From NCBI GenBank assembly GCA_963681505.1, contig OY811971.1, forward strand, positions 18,612,234 through 18,676,233: a stretch of 64,000 nucleotides of DNA, read 5' to 3'. Source of the stretch: Eunapius fragilis (Eukaryota > Porifera > Demospongiae > Spongillida > Spongillidae). Positions 62,445 through 64,000 of the stretch are shown here, piece after piece (position 1 is the stretch's first letter; every line of letters starts with the position of its first letter). The notes beneath the pieces are model-generated. The model was given only the letters and a program-made list of their open reading frames with translations. It did no database searches and was not told where the DNA came from. A program made the translations under genes and the position numbers.

Positions 62445-62870
62445 AGTAATTAATTCGCGATTTGCGAATCAACGAATATTCCCGTATATCGTCCCATAGA
62501 TATGTATGGGGTACTTCAATACCAAGCACGCCAGATTTTTCTCAGCATTTGCCATGAGGGATTGTTAGTACACTACATTTGCCATGATATTTAGTGGGGT
62601 CGCTGTATTTTTCCTATTTAAGACGTCGCTTCCGTAGGATTGTCATAACATCGTCCTCAATAACATTAACAACATTCCTAGAGAAGCGCCACCTTAAATA
62701 GGAAAAATACGGCGACCCCACTAAAAATCATGGCAAATGTAGTGTACTAGCAATCCCTCATGGCAAATGCTGAGAAAAATCTGGCGTGCTTTGTATTGAA
62801 GTACCCCATACATGTCTATGGGAAGATATACGGGAATATTCGTTGATTCGCAAACCGCGAATTAATTACT
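62445..62870. mobile_element. 426-bp palindromic MITE
   Basis: AGTAATTAATTCGCG at the left and its exact inverse at the right. The mirror continues through GAATCAACGAATATTCCCGT, CATTTGCCATGAGGGATTG and GGGGTCGC to a centre near 62650. It separates the DUF6589 relic from the hAT relic. No target duplication identified. Confidence 0.75.
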
Positions 62871-62888
62871 CTGACTTTTGACCAAGCA

Positions 62889-63547
62889 GTACTACCAAAA
62901 AAGCGCAAGGCTCCACAACGGTATGAGGTAGGAGATGGCCAAGGAACATTTCTGGAGACCGTCCAAGACTACTTTCGCACCGAGTACTATGTTTTTATTG
63001 ATGCAGCCCTGGCTTGTATTAGACAGCGGTTCAACCAACCTGGCTCCAAACTTATTGCCATTTGGAAAATCTACTGGCATCAGCAGCGAATGGAAAAGAT
63101 TATCAACAAGATTTAAATTTCATTGCTGAGTTTTATGGTGATGATATTGACAAGGTGCTGCTTCATACCCAGATGGAACTGTTCTGGTCCATTATCTTGT
63201 CAGCTTTTCCTACCACTGCTAATGTTGGTATACGAGATATTGTGCAACACGTTTGCACTCTATCTCCAGGTATGCGTATCAGTATCACACAGGTGTGCTC
63301 CCTTATTCATCTGCTGCTGGTCATGCCAGCAAAAAATGCTGTCAGCGAGAAAAGTGCTTCTGCTTCTGCTCTGAGGAGAGTTAAGTCTTACCTCAGAACA
63401 TGTACAATAATGAGTGATTCAAGGCTAAATAATCTGCTTGTTCTCCATGTCCATAAGGATCGCTGTGATTCACTAGTGCTGGAGGATTGCCTAAATGAGT
63501 TTGTGTGTGGTAGTAAGCATCGTGTTTCTCTGTTTGGCAAGTTTTGA
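62889..63547 (+). pseudogene. hAT transposase C-terminal fragment (ZMYM1-like), frameshifted
   Basis: The first frame (from about 62889) reads LPKKRKAPQRYEVGDG then DYFRTEYYVFIDAALACIRQ and RFNQPGSKL. A one-base shift near 63058 moves to the frame ending 63547 with MPAKNAVSEKSASASALRRV and LRTCTIMSDSRLNNLLVLHV, the hAT dimerisation region. It is a different lineage from the copy at 47.6-50.0 kb (RRVKSYLR vs RRLKTWLR). The N-terminal two-thirds are missing. Confidence 0.75.
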
Positions 63548-63860
63548 CTTGGAGATCTCTAAGTACAATGTTGTGTCATTTAATAAAACTTCCATATATC
63601 AGGTAGGCATTATATAGGGAGTATGCATGTGTTTTGAGTAAAATGATATAAAGAGTATAGTTTGGAAGTTTGATTTATATCATCCATGCAGTGAAATATT
63701 TCATTGCCACAATTATAGCATTTAAGATGCCAGAAAGGCCACTCAGATTACTGAATGCATAAAAACTTCTGGGTCGGAGCCCCAGACCACGCTGCTATTA
63801 TTTGTGGTCCTGTTGCCAGCCTGACCATTTTTCTAGAGCTGCTTACGGACCTGCTGAGTG

Positions 63861-64000
63861 AGTCTGCTGTACGTGCATGTGCTGGTGAGGAAGGCTTATT
63901 GCCTCTAAGGAGTCAGCTGTATGTGCATGTGCTGGTGAGGAAGGCTTATTGCCTCTAAGGAGTCAGCTGTATGTGCATGTGATGGTGAGGAAGGCTTATT
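63861..64000. repeat. 50-bp tandem repeat running off the window edge
   Basis: The unit with GTGCATGTGCTGGTGAGGAA and TATTGCCTCTAAGGAGTCAG recurs at exact 50-bp spacing (63871, 63921, 63971) with two or three changes. At least 2.8 units are visible. Confidence 0.9.

Overview
The window looks like nuclear DNA of an early-branching animal, most likely a sponge. This is an inference. The supporting signs are animal genes with short introns (59-72 bp in the ferritins), animal-type iron-responsive elements, very dense CA/TG microsatellites, and a transposon mix (Helitron, hAT, P-like, foldback MITEs, DUF6589) like that of sponges and cnidarians. I see no bacterial operons, CRISPR arrays, rRNA genes or convincing tRNA genes.

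Host genes are few and separated by repeats. At the left edge are the last two exons of a GC-rich 5-aminolevulinate synthase gene (382-1759, +). A two-exon gene at 3200-5126 (-) encodes a secreted proline-rich protein with a concanavalin-like domain. Two nearly identical H-type ferritins (16000-16643, - and 16929-17581, +) diverge from a shared ~285-bp promoter, and each has a cap-proximal iron-responsive element. A three-exon gene at 38451-40506 (+) encodes a 590-residue protein with a ubiquitin-like domain and an N-myristoylation-type start. A two-exon EF-hand protein lies at 56099-57000 (+). ALAS and ferritin both belong to iron/haem metabolism, but I see nothing that links them functionally.

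The rest is mostly mobile DNA. From 6.3 to 14.6 kb there are several terminal-inverted-repeat elements, including a 2.4-kb TTAA-flanked element with a hAT5-type element nested in it and a second hAT5-type element beside it. From 18 to 27 kb there are dispersed repeats carrying long CA tracts, a near-perfect 304-bp palindrome and degenerate tandem repeats. From 27.7 to 33.7 kb there is a Helitron with an intact 1,659-codon Rep/helicase reading frame (two exons) followed by an overlapping OTU-protease frame; the helicase stops before its last motifs. From 35.6 to 38.2 kb and at 45.1-45.9 kb there are three foldback elements flanked by TA. From 46.2 to 51.3 kb a decayed reverse-transcriptase element is split by a hAT transposon with 5-bp target duplications, and removing the transposon restores the frame. 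From 58 to 63.6 kb there are fragments of a P-element-like transposase, the same reverse-transcriptase family, a RecQ-type helicase start, a DUF6589 pseudogene and a hAT transposase end. A 50-bp tandem repeat runs off the right edge.

Exon borders were chosen by eye from GT/AG signals and phase. Family names come from remembered motifs, not from searches.
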